From assembly GCF_900104705.1 (NCBI RefSeq), contig NZ_LT629734.1, forward strand, positions 744,001 to 808,000: DNA of 64,000 nt, given 5' to 3'. Position numbers and translations under genes: made by a program. Shown here piece after piece: positions 1 through 7,521 of the stretch (positions within the stretch are counted from its first letter, which is position 1; the number at the start of each line of letters is the position of its first letter). The notes under the pieces were generated by a model. The model was not told the DNA's origin and did no database searches. It was given only the letters and a program-made list of their open reading frames with translations. The stretch comes from Agrococcus carbonis. GTDB taxonomy: Bacteria; Actinomycetota; Actinomycetes; Actinomycetales; Microbacteriaceae.

Positions 1-2131
1 GCCCGTCGCCGCCTGTACCGTCACCGCCCGGGCCGTCGCCGCCCGCGCCGTCGCCCTCGAGCCGCACGGGCGCGTGGCCGAACCACCAGTGCACCTCGAC
101 GCGCGCGCCCGGCGCCTCCCGCTCGGTCAGGAGGCGCACGGCGTCGGCGCGGGCGTCCTTGCCCGGCTCGACGCCGTCGAGCTCGGCGCCGTGCACGCGG
201 TGCGCGACGCCCGGCAGCCCGGCGAGCTCGCGCACCATGACGGGGTCGAACTTCGCCTGCGACGGGCCGCTGCGCCCGACGAGGTGGATCGTGCGCACGC
301 GCGAGGCGAGGCGCGCGTGGGCGTCGTCGTCGACATCGCTGCCCTCGAGCCCCTCGGCGTCCCGCGCGAGGAGTCGCGCGACATCCATCGCGACGTTGCC
401 GTGGCCGATGATCGCGACCCGCTCGCCGAGCGACGGCGCCTCCCCCTCGTCGGGATGCGCGTTGAGCAGGCGCGTGATGCGGCCGGCGCCGTGCACGCCC
501 TCGAGGTCGTCGCCCGGCACGCCGAGCGAGCGGTCGGCGTGCATGCCCGTCGCGAGCACGACGACGTCGTAGGCGGCGCGGAGCTCGTCGAGCGCGACGT
601 CGTCGCCGATGCGCAGGCTGCCGCGGAAGCGCACAGCCTCGTGCAGGAAGAGGCGGTCGAACTGCCGCGCGACCGACTTCGTGCCGTGGTGGTCGGCCGC
701 GACGCCGGAGCGCACGAGGCCGTAGGGCACCGGCAGCGCGTCGAGCACGTCGATGTGGGCGCCGGGCAGGCGGCGGCGCAGCGCCTGCGCCGTGAAGCAG
801 CCGGCGGGGCCGGAGCCGGCAATGCCGATCCGCGGGGCGAGCGCGGCCTCGGGGCCGCCGCCGGCGGCGAGGGCCGCGCCGGCCGCGCCCGGAGCCGCGC
901 TGCCGGCCGCCGGGGCGGCCGCAGCCGCCGCGCCCGCGCGCACCGACTGCCACCGCACGGGCATCCGCAGCATGCCGCGGAAGACCCATCCGCCCACCTC
1001 GGTCTCGCGGTCGGGGTCGAGCTCGAGCCCCTGCAGCCGGTCGAAGAGCATCGGCAGCGCGACCTCGGCGACCTCCGAGCGGGCGACCCACGCGCCGAGG
1101 CACACGTGCACGCCCTTGCTGAACGCGAGGTGCGGCTTGACGGCGCGGCGCACGTCGAAGCGGTGCGCGTCCTCCCAGACCCGCTCGTCGCGGTTCGCCG
1201 AGAGGATGCAGATGCCGAGCTTGGCTCCGGCCGGCAGCCGCACGCCGGTCAGCTCGACCTCGCGCGTCGTCTGCCGCGAGTAGAGCCCGATCGGCGCGAC
1301 CCAGCGGAGCGTCTCGTCGAAGGCGGCGTGCCACAGGCTCGGGTCGGCCTCGACCGCGCGCCGCTGCTCGGGGTGCGTCAGCAGCCCCCACGCTGCGACG
1401 CCGAGCGCGTCGCGCGGCTCGTTGAGGCCGCCGCCGATCGTCATCTTCACGTTGGCGCGGATGCGCTCGATCGGCATCTCGTAGTCGGGGATGCGCAACA
1501 GCTGCGACAGCAGCGACTCGTTCGGGTTCGCGGCGTGCCACGGCAGCATCTCGGCGAGCGCCTCGTCGACCTCGTCGAACGACCGCTTGCCCTTCGCCCA
1601 CACCTCGGGGTCGTCGGCGTAGTTCCCGGTCGCGTCGATCATCGTCTGCGACCAGCGCTGCATCTGCTGCTGCGTGACGTTGTGCAGGCCGAGGATCTCG
1701 CGCAGGCTCTCGGCGGCGTAGGGCGCCGCGAAGTCCCAGATGAGGTCGGCCTCCGGGCCGCGCTCGATGAGCTCGGCGAGGTACCGCTCGGCGTTCCGCT
1801 CGAACATGCCGCGCCAGACGCGCTTGACGACGCCGGGGCGGAGCGCCGGCTGCCACGCCTTGCGCTCGAGGTAGTGCTCGGGGTCGTCGCGCCGGAGCAT
1901 CGAGTGCCCCATCGCGCGGATCTGGAGCGACCCCTGCTCGTTGGCCGAGAACGTCTGCTGGTCGAGCTCGGTCTCGTGCACGGCCGCGTACGAGGTGATG
2001 AGGTAGCGCCCCACCTGCGGCACCCAGTGCACGCCGCCCTCGGCGCGCAGGCGCTCGTAGATCGGGAAGGGATCACGGTAGAGGTCGGGGATGGTGACCC
2101 AGTCGGCGACGGGTGCTTCGTTGCGCTGCAT
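1..2131 (-). CDS. Cytochrome P450 fused to adrenodoxin/FprA-type ferredoxin reductase (partial)
   Basis: One reading frame, still open at the left window edge, so the C-terminus is missing. Residues ~1-390 form a cytochrome P450: the ExxR motif (ETLR) and the heme-thiolate signature AFSKGVHVCLG are intact. The I-helix reads GGGLNEPRD, so the usual acid-alcohol pair is absent. An Ala/Pro/Gly-rich linker of ~40 residues leads into an FAD/NADP domain of the adrenodoxin reductase/FprA type, with GSGPAG near residue 437 (FAD) and GHGNVAMD near residue 575 (NADP side). GGDG repeats lie at the very edge. The ATG at 2131 has GAGGAAG just upstream. The gene is divergent from a LysR gene and shares a palindromic operator with it. 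A monooxygenase carrying its own reductase is inferred. A ferredoxin may follow beyond the edge. Substrate unknown. Confidence 0.88.
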   Translation of the reverse strand, partial: MQRNEAPVADWVTIPDLYRDPFPIYERLRAEGGVHWVPQVGRYLITSYAAVHETELDQQTFSANEQGSLQIRAMGHSMLRRDDPEHYLERKAWQPALRPGVVKRVWRGMFERNAERYLAELIERGPEADLIWDFAAPYAAESLREILGLHNVTQQQMQRWSQTMIDATGNYADDPEVWAKGKRSFDEVDEALAEMLPWHAANPNESLLSQLLRIPDYEMPIERIRANVKMTIGGGLNEPRDALGVAAWGLLTHPEQRRAVEADPSLWHAAFDETLRWVAPIGLYSRQTTREVELTGVRLPAGAKLGICILSANRDERVWEDAHRFDVRRAVKPHLAFSKGVHVCLGAWVARSEVAEVALPMLFDRLQGLELDPDRETEVGGWVFRGMLRMPVRWQSVRAGAAAAAAPAAGSAAPGAAGAALAAGGGPEAALAPRIGIAGSGPAGCFTAQALRRRLPGAHIDVLDALPVPYGLVRSGVAADHHGTKSVARQFDRLFLHEAVRFRGSLRIGDDVALDELRAAYDVVVLATGMHADRSLGVPGDDLEGVHGAGRITRLLNAHPDEGEAPSLGERVAIIGHGNVAMDVARLLARDAEGLEGSDVDDDAHARLASRVRTIHLVGRSGPSQAKFDPVMVRELAGLPGVAHRVHGAELDGVEPGKDARADAVRLLTEREAPGARVEVHWWFGHAPVRLEGDGAGGDGPGGDGTGGDG

Positions 2132-2170
2132 GGCACTTCCTCGTGGTCGGCAGTCCCCTGATCGTCCCGC

Positions 2171-2195
2171 ATCCGCTTACGCTGGATAAGCGGAT
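2171..2195. promoter_or_regulatory. LysR-type operator between P450 fusion and LysR gene
   Basis: Perfect inverted repeat ATCCGCTTA-N7-TAAGCGGAT in the 102-bp divergent intergenic region. It contains a T-N11-A core (T2177, A2189), the classical LysR recognition pattern. Its place between the P450 fusion and the LysR gene suggests that it serves both. Binding is inferred. Confidence 0.7.
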
Positions 2196-2233
2196 TGCTC
2201 GCGAGAAGTTCGTCGACAGAACCGGAGAAGCGG

Positions 2234-3160
2234 ATGGATGCGCTCGACGCGCCGGGATTCACCCTCCGGCAGCTCTCGTTCCTCGTGTGCGCCGCCGACG
2301 AGGGCACGGTCGCCGGCGCCGCCGCGCGCCTGCACGTCTCGTCGTCCGCGGTCTCCGACGCGCTGAGCGAGCTCGAGCGCGCGCTCGACGCGCAGCTCAC
2401 CGTGCGCCGGCGCGCACGCGGCCTCACGCTCACGACCACCGGCGCCGAGGTCGTCGCCCGCGCCCGCGCTCTGCTCGCGGATGCGCGCGAGCTCGAGGCC
2501 TCGCTGCGGGGCGAGCCGGGCGAGCTCGTCGGCCCGATCACGATCGGCTGCTACCCCACGCTCGCGCCGACCGTGCTGCCGCCGCTGCTGCAGCGCTTCG
2601 GCCGCGCGCACCCGCGCGTCGAGCTCGACATCCTTGAGGCGACGCACGACCGCCTCGAGGGCCGGCTCGAGTCGGGCCAGGTCGACGTCGCGTTCGTCTA
2701 CGACACGCTCGTGCCGGGCCAGCCGCGGCGCGCGCGGCTCTTCTCCCTCCCCGCGCACGTCGTCGTCGCGGCCGACGACCCGCTCGCGGACGACGGATCC
2801 GTGCGGCTCGAGGAGCTCGCCGAGCGCGACCTGATCCTGCTCGACGCGCCGCCCTCGAGCGAGCACACGCTCTCGCTCTTCGCCGCGCGCGGGCTCACGC
2901 CCCGCATCCGCCACCGTGTGCAGAGCTACGAGGCCGTGCGCACGCTCGTCGGCCGCGGGCTCGGCTACGGGATCCTCGTGCAGCGTCCCGCGAACGACGC
3001 GAGCTACGAGGGCTACCGTGTGGTCATGCTCGAGATCGCGCCAGCGGTGCCGCCCGTCGGCGTCGACGTCATCTGGCCCGCCACGCGCGAGCCCGCCGAG
3101 CGCACGCGGGCCCTCATCGACTTCGCCCGCTCGCTCCCCTGGCCCGAGGCCGCTCGATGA
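2234..3160 (+). CDS. LysR family transcriptional regulator
   Basis: 308 residues, the normal LysR length. The N-terminal winged helix-turn-helix (about residues 10-70; FTLRQLSFLVCAADEGTVAG, then SSSAVSDALSELE) is followed by a periplasmic-binding-protein-like effector domain. I chose ATG 2234, which has GGAG at 2224-2227. A TTG 13 codons upstream (2195) lies inside the operator and has no ribosome site. It is transcribed away from the P450-reductase fusion and probably controls it through the palindrome at 2171-2195. Its stop overlaps the start of the HtaA-domain gene (ATGA), so the two are translationally coupled. The ligand is unknown; an aromatic substrate of the P450 is a reasonable guess. 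Confidence 0.9.
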   Translation: MDALDAPGFTLRQLSFLVCAADEGTVAGAAARLHVSSSAVSDALSELERALDAQLTVRRRARGLTLTTTGAEVVARARALLADARELEASLRGEPGELVGPITIGCYPTLAPTVLPPLLQRFGRAHPRVELDILEATHDRLEGRLESGQVDVAFVYDTLVPGQPRRARLFSLPAHVVVAADDPLADDGSVRLEELAERDLILLDAPPSSEHTLSLFAARGLTPRIRHRVQSYEAVRTLVGRGLGYGILVQRPANDASYEGYRVVMLEIAPAVPPVGVDVIWPATREPAERTRALIDFARSLPWPEAAR

Positions 3161-3585
3161 GCGCGCTCGCGTGGGGCATCAAGGCGTCGCTGCTCGGCTA
3201 CGTCCGCGGCATGGCCGACGGGTCGGTGACCCTCGCCGGGGGCGCCGAGGAGCTCGACGGCGGCTTCCGGTTCCCGGCGGCGGATGCGGCGGGGCAGACG
3301 GGTGCGGATGCGCCGCTCGCGTTCCGCGGCTCGGTGACGCTCACGGGCCACGGCGGCATGCTGCGCGTGACGATCGCCGATCCGGCGCTCGTCGACACCG
3401 GCGACGGCTGGGTGCTCGAGATCGCGGACCCGGACGACCCCGGCATCCGCCTGCCCTTCGCGACGCTCGCCGGCTTCGACGGCGAGCGGGCGACGGGCGC
3501 CGCGCTCACCGAGGACGGCGCCGACCTGTTCTTCGGCCCGTACGAGCGCGGCACGGCGATCGACGACCCCCGGGTGGTCGCGTAG
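3157..3585 (+). CDS. Single-domain HtaA-family protein, no signal peptide
   Basis: 142 residues. The pattern LAWGIKASLLGYV, then FRFPAAD, FRGSVTLTGHGGMLRVTIADP and LTEDGADLFFGPY matches the HtaA domain, known from corynebacterial cell-surface hemin-binding proteins. Here the domain starts within a few residues of the N-terminus, with no signal peptide, membrane anchor or sortase signal, so the protein should be cytoplasmic. Its start overlaps the LysR stop by 4 bp, and a strong terminator follows. Because the neighbour is a heme enzyme, a role in heme handling is possible, but no heme ligand can be assigned from sequence alone. The family assignment is fairly secure; the function is not known. 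Confidence 0.78.
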   Translation: MSALAWGIKASLLGYVRGMADGSVTLAGGAEELDGGFRFPAADAAGQTGADAPLAFRGSVTLTGHGGMLRVTIADPALVDTGDGWVLEIADPDDPGIRLPFATLAGFDGERATGAALTEDGADLFFGPYERGTAIDDPRVVA

Positions 3586-3595
3586 CCCAGGCATG

Positions 3596-3627
3596 AGGAC
3601 GGCCCCCGCCGCAGCGGGGGCCGTCCT
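3596..3627. terminator. Bidirectional intrinsic terminator
   Basis: Perfect 14-bp stem (AGGACGGCCCCCGC / GCGGGGGCCGTCCT) with a CGCA loop. It lies between the convergent HtaA-domain gene (ends 3585) and the MFS gene (ends 3648), so it can serve both. Confidence 0.85.
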
Positions 3628-3647
3628 GTGCGAGCGCGCTCGAGCGA

Positions 3648-5057
3648 TCAGCGGCGGGCGTTCGCCTCGGCGTCGACCGTCGAGAGCTCCTCGTACGCGT
3701 CGCCGCGACGCCAGCCGTCCCACTTGCCCGACTTCTCGAACTCGATCGAGAGCGGCACGCCGGTGCGGTCCTTCATCAGCAGCGTGCCGATGACGGAGAT
3801 CACGACCGTCGCGAGCAGGTAGCCGACGATCGCCCACGTCGTGCCGGTCGCCTGCAGCAGCGCCTGCGCGATGGTCGGCGCGAAGGCGCCACCGATGACC
3901 GCGCCGATCGCGTAGGCGATCGAGACGCCCGAGTAGCGCACCGACGCCGGGAAGGACTCGGCGTACCAGGCGGCCTGCGCGCCGTAGGTGAGGCCGAGGC
4001 CCGCACCCAGGATGATCGTCGCCCACGCGACGCCCGCGACACCGGTCTCGACGAGCACGAACAGCGGCACGATGCCGATCGCGAGCGCGAGCCACCCGAT
4101 GAGGTAGAGCGGCTTGCGGCCGATGCGGTCGGAGAGCCAGCCGGCGACGAAGGTGAACACGAGCCACGAGAGCGAGCCCGCGAAGGCGGCGAGCTGCACG
4201 CCGACGGGGTCGAAGCCCAGCCCGGGAGGCGTGCCGTCGACGGGCCGCGAGGCGAGGCCCTGGATGTAGCCGCCGGTCGTCATGTAGCCGGTGGCGTTGT
4301 TGGCCATGAAGACCATCGCGGCGAAGAGCACCACGAGGCCGTACTTCTTGAACACGAGCGCGATCGGCGCCGACGACTCCTGCGCGGTCTCCTTGATCTC
4401 CTGGAACACCGGCGACTCGTCGACCGAGCGGCGCACGATGAAGCCGACCAGCACGAGGATGATCGAGATGAAGAAGGGGATGCGCCAGCCGACCTCGAGG
4501 AACGCGTCGCCGGGGAAGATGGCGCGGATCGCCGCGAGGATGCCGGTCGCGAGCAGCATGCCGATCGGCACGCCGGCCTGCACGAACGAGCCGTAGAGGC
4601 CGCGGCGGTTGGCCGGGGCGTGCTCGATCGCCATGAGCACCGCGCCGCCCCACTCGCCGCCGGCGGAGAGGCCCTGCAGGATGCGCAGCAGGATCAGCAG
4701 CACCGGCGCCATGACGCCGATGGTGTCGAACGTGGGCAGCGCGCCGACGAGCGTCGTGGCGCCGCCCATGAGGAGCAGCGTGATGACGAGCATCGGTCGC
4801 CGGCCGAGCTTGTCGCCGTAGTGGCCGGCGAGGAACGCCCCGAGGGGTCGGAACAGGAACGAGATGCCGATCGTGAGCAGCGAGAAGATCTGGCCGAGCC
4901 CGGGGCCGGCCGGCTCGAAGAACAGCGCGGCGAACACGAGGTTCGCCATGAACGCGTAGATGAAGAAGTCGTACCACTCGATCGTGGTGCCGACGACGAC
5001 GGCTGCGAGCACCTTGTTGCGCTCGCGCGCCGTGGTGCTTGGCGTGCTGTGGGACAC
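3648..5057 (-). CDS. MFS transporter, metabolite:H+ symporter (MHS) type
   Basis: 469 residues with about 12 membrane segments. The N-terminal stretch TTIEWYDFFIYAFMANLVF and the loop GHYGDKLGRRPML are hallmarks of the MHS branch (ShiA/ProP/KgtP-like) of the major facilitator superfamily. RILQGLSAGGEWGGA is the conserved helix-4 region. The GTG at 5057 is preceded by AAGGAG. The open frame extends further upstream, but that part runs through the promoter and is not protein-like. It is divergent from the homoprotocatechuate operon, and a GntR-type operator lies on its -10 box. Uptake of 4-hydroxyphenylacetate, homoprotocatechuate or a related aromatic acid is inferred from context. Confidence 0.88.
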   Translation of the reverse strand: MSHSTPSTTARERNKVLAAVVVGTTIEWYDFFIYAFMANLVFAALFFEPAGPGLGQIFSLLTIGISFLFRPLGAFLAGHYGDKLGRRPMLVITLLLMGGATTLVGALPTFDTIGVMAPVLLILLRILQGLSAGGEWGGAVLMAIEHAPANRRGLYGSFVQAGVPIGMLLATGILAAIRAIFPGDAFLEVGWRIPFFISIILVLVGFIVRRSVDESPVFQEIKETAQESSAPIALVFKKYGLVVLFAAMVFMANNATGYMTTGGYIQGLASRPVDGTPPGLGFDPVGVQLAAFAGSLSWLVFTFVAGWLSDRIGRKPLYLIGWLALAIGIVPLFVLVETGVAGVAWATIILGAGLGLTYGAQAAWYAESFPASVRYSGVSIAYAIGAVIGGAFAPTIAQALLQATGTTWAIVGYLLATVVISVIGTLLMKDRTGVPLSIEFEKSGKWDGWRRGDAYEELSTVDAEANARR

Positions 5058-5111
5058 GCTGACTCCTTTGTCAGAAGGGGGACCCGAGGGATGGATCCTG
5101 GTTCGCCGTGC

Positions 5112-5141
5112 AACATATACGATTTCGTGCACGACGGTCAA
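5112..5141 (-). promoter_or_regulatory. Promoter and GntR-type operator of the MFS gene
   Basis: On the minus strand TTGACC (5141-5136), an 18-bp spacer and TATGTT (5117-5112) form a promoter. The operator-like AACATATACGAT (5112-5123) overlaps the -10 and matches 9 of 12 bases of the perfect palindrome at 5203-5214 in front of the divergent operon. Confidence 0.65.
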
Positions 5142-5184
5142 GACGGTCGTTCGGGAGCCCGGTCGACGGGCCCGGTCGACGTCC

Positions 5185-5214
5185 TTGCAGACCAGATTCG
5201 GAATCGTATACGAT
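5185..5214 (+). promoter_or_regulatory. Leaderless promoter with palindromic operator for the hpa operon
   Basis: TTGCAG (5185-5190), an 18-bp spacer and TACGAT (5209-5214) lie six bases before ATG 5221, so transcription probably begins at the start codon. The perfect 12-bp palindrome ATCGTATACGAT (5203-5214) covers the -10. Repression by the GntR protein encoded at 6750-7448 is inferred. Confidence 0.7.
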
Positions 5215-5220
5215 GCCCGC

Positions 5221-6750
5221 ATGGATGCATCGACGCAGCCCTCGACGGCCGCCAGCACGACCGACACCGCCCCCGCCGCCGCGACGGCGGCCTGGCAGCT
5301 GCTCGGCGCGCGACCGCCGAAGGTCTTCGCGATGCACATCGGCTACGCCGCGCGCGCCGCGCAGAAGGGCCGCACGCCCGAGGCGCCCGGCTACTTTCTC
5401 AAGCCCGCGACCTCCCTCACGACCGGCGGCGAGGTCGTCGCGCCCGCAGGCACCGAGATCTTCGGGTTCGAGGGCGAGATCGCGATCGTCATCGGCCGGG
5501 GCGGTCGCGCGATCGACGAGGCGGATGCGTGGGGCCACGTCGCGCACGTCACGGCCTCGAACGACCTCGGGGTCTTCGACCTCCGCTGGGCCGACAAGGG
5601 CTCCAACATCCGCTCGAAGGGCGGCGACGGCTTCACCGCGATCGGCCCCGCGCTGCTGCCCGCCGAGCGCCTCGACCCGGCGTCGATCGAGGTGCGCACC
5701 TGGCTCGACGGCGAGCTCGTGCAGGAGGACTCGAGCTCGACCCTCCTCTTCTCGCTCGCGCAGATCGTGAGCGACCTGTCGCAGCTCGTCACGCTCGAGC
5801 CCGGCGACGTCATCCTCACCGGCACGCCCGCGAACGCGTCGACCTTCGGTCCCGGCCAGAGGGTCGAGGTCGAGGTGAGCGCGACGGACCTCGACGGCGA
5901 GCGCCTCTCCACCGGCCGCCTCGCCTCCACCGTGCGCGTCGGCGACCAGCAGCTGCCGCCCTACTCCGCCCAGCCGAAGCCGACGCCCGAGCAGTGGGCC
6001 GACGCATCCGGCCGCCCGATCGACGAGTTCCGCGCCGAGTCCGCGCCGGTGCTCGACGACGAGCTGCGCGCGCAGCTCTCGACGATCGCGCTCGCGACCC
6101 TCTCGTCGGGCCTGCGCAAGCGCGGCCTCAACAACGTCTCGATCGACGGCCTGCGCTCCACGCAGCCCGGCAAGCGCATCGTCGGCACCGCCCGCACCCT
6201 GCGCTACGTGCCCAACCGCGAAGACCTCTTCACGAGCCACGGCGGCGGCTACAACGCCCAGAAGCGGCTCTTCGACGACCTGCACGAGGGCGACGTCGTC
6301 GTCATCGAGGCGCGCGGCGACAACCGCTCGGGCACGCTCGGCGACATCCTGGCGCTGCGCGCCCGTCACCTCGGCGCGGCCGGCATCGTCACCGACGGCG
6401 GCGTGCGCGACCTCGACGTCGTCACCGAGATCGGGGTGCCGACCTATCACGCGGGCGGCCACCCGGCGGTGCTCGGGCGGCTGCACGTGCCGTGGAGCTA
6501 CGACGAGACCGTCGCGTGCGGCGGCGCCACCGTGCAGCCCGGCGACATCATCGTCGCCGACGGCGACGGCGTGCTCGTGATCCCGCCGGCGCTCGTGCGC
6601 GAGCTCGTCGAGGAGTCGATCGAGCAGGAGCGCGCCGAGGAGTTCATCGCCGCACAGGTCGACGCCGGCGAGCGCATCGACGGGCTCTTCCCCATGAACG
6701 CCGAGTGGCGCGCGAAGTACGCCGCGTCGCAGGAGCAGGCGGGCGCCTGA
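5221..6750 (+). CDS. FAH-family / RraA-family fusion, HpaG-like (homoprotocatechuate pathway)
   Basis: 509 residues with two unrelated enzyme domains. Residues ~40-245 are a fumarylacetoacetate hydrolase-fold domain: FGFEGEIAIVIG supplies the metal-binding E-x-E, and VTASNDLGVFDLRW and ILTGTPANAS follow. Residues ~280-490 are an RraA/HMG-aldolase-like domain with GDNRSGTLGDILALRA and GIVTDGGVRDLD. In enterobacteria HpaG consists of two FAH domains and does both isomerisation and decarboxylation. Here the second domain is replaced by a fold whose members include oxaloacetate decarboxylases, so the same double role is plausible (inference). ATG 5221 follows the -10 by six bases. No Shine-Dalgarno is visible, which fits a leaderless message. 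The open frame upstream of 5221 is not protein-like. Confidence 0.85.
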   Translation: MDASTQPSTAASTTDTAPAAATAAWQLLGARPPKVFAMHIGYAARAAQKGRTPEAPGYFLKPATSLTTGGEVVAPAGTEIFGFEGEIAIVIGRGGRAIDEADAWGHVAHVTASNDLGVFDLRWADKGSNIRSKGGDGFTAIGPALLPAERLDPASIEVRTWLDGELVQEDSSSTLLFSLAQIVSDLSQLVTLEPGDVILTGTPANASTFGPGQRVEVEVSATDLDGERLSTGRLASTVRVGDQQLPPYSAQPKPTPEQWADASGRPIDEFRAESAPVLDDELRAQLSTIALATLSSGLRKRGLNNVSIDGLRSTQPGKRIVGTARTLRYVPNREDLFTSHGGGYNAQKRLFDDLHEGDVVVIEARGDNRSGTLGDILALRARHLGAAGIVTDGGVRDLDVVTEIGVPTYHAGGHPAVLGRLHVPWSYDETVACGGATVQPGDIIVADGDGVLVIPPALVRELVEESIEQERAEEFIAAQVDAGERIDGLFPMNAEWRAKYAASQEQAGA

Positions 6751-7448
6751 TGCCCGCCCGCAGACGCGCGGCCGCGGTCGTCGAGACCGGCGGCGCCGTC
6801 GCGCCGTCGAAGTCGCAGCGCGCCTACGACCTGCTGCACGACCGCATCGTCGACGGCACCTACTCCCCCGGCTTCCGGCTCGTGCTCGACGCGATCGGCC
6901 GCGAGCTCGACATGAGCGTCGTGCCGGTGCGCGAGGCCATCCGCCGCCTCGAGGCCGAGGGGCTCGTGACCTTCGAGCGCAACGTCGGCGCGAAGGTCGC
7001 CGAGATCGACGAGCTGCAGTACCACGACACGATGGAGGCCCTCTCGTTCGCCGAGGGCGCCGCCATCTCGCTCGCGGCAGGCCTGTACTCGAAGTCCGAC
7101 CTCGACGACGCCCGCGCGATCAACGGCCGGATGCGCGACTCGCTCGCCGCGTTCGACCCCATGCAGTTCACGGCGCTCAACGAGGCGTTCCACCGGCGCT
7201 TGAGCGACGTGTGCCCGAACGAGACCGTGCGCGAGATCGTCGACACCTGCTGGAAGCGCATCGGGCGGCTGCGGCAGTCGACGTTCTCCTTCGTGCCCGG
7301 CCGGGCCACCGCATCCGTCGACGAGCACGACGCGATCCTCGGCCTCATCGAGGAGGGGGCCGACCCTCGGCGCATCGAGCTCGCCGTGCGCGCGCACCGG
7401 CTCGCGACGCCCGACGCGTTCCTGCACCGCACGCATCCCCAGCACTGA
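6750..7448 (+). CDS. GntR family regulator, FCD (FadR-like) type
   Basis: 232 residues. The N-terminal winged helix is typical GntR: YDLLHDRIVDGTYSPGFRL, then DMSVVPVREAIRRLEAEGLV. The remaining all-helical part is an FCD ligand domain with the usual metal-site style residues (an N-x-x-FH segment, NEAFHRRL, and later histidines). The start codon overlaps the preceding stop (TGATG), so it is translated with the FAH-RraA enzyme. The matching operators at 5112-5123 and 5203-5214 are its likely targets, making this a self-regulated catabolic operon. The inducer is probably an aromatic acid or a pathway intermediate (inference). Confidence 0.9.
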   Translation: MPARRRAAAVVETGGAVAPSKSQRAYDLLHDRIVDGTYSPGFRLVLDAIGRELDMSVVPVREAIRRLEAEGLVTFERNVGAKVAEIDELQYHDTMEALSFAEGAAISLAAGLYSKSDLDDARAINGRMRDSLAAFDPMQFTALNEAFHRRLSDVCPNETVREIVDTCWKRIGRLRQSTFSFVPGRATASVDEHDAILGLIEEGADPRRIELAVRAHRLATPDAFLHRTHPQH

Positions 7449-7521
7449 CCAGACCCGGCCCGGCCACCCAGGCCGACACCCAAGACCCGACAGCCACCCA
7501 GACCCGACAGAAGGAGCCACC

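Noticed and set aside
21..1856. Closed open frame on the minus strand within the P450 region
   Set aside because: Out of frame with the heme, FAD and NADP motifs. Its product is low-complexity. The true gene is the frame open at the window edge.
4960..5220. In-frame upstream extension of the FAH-RraA gene
   Set aside because: It runs through the divergent MFS gene start and both operators and lacks homology. ATG 5221 fits the leaderless promoter.
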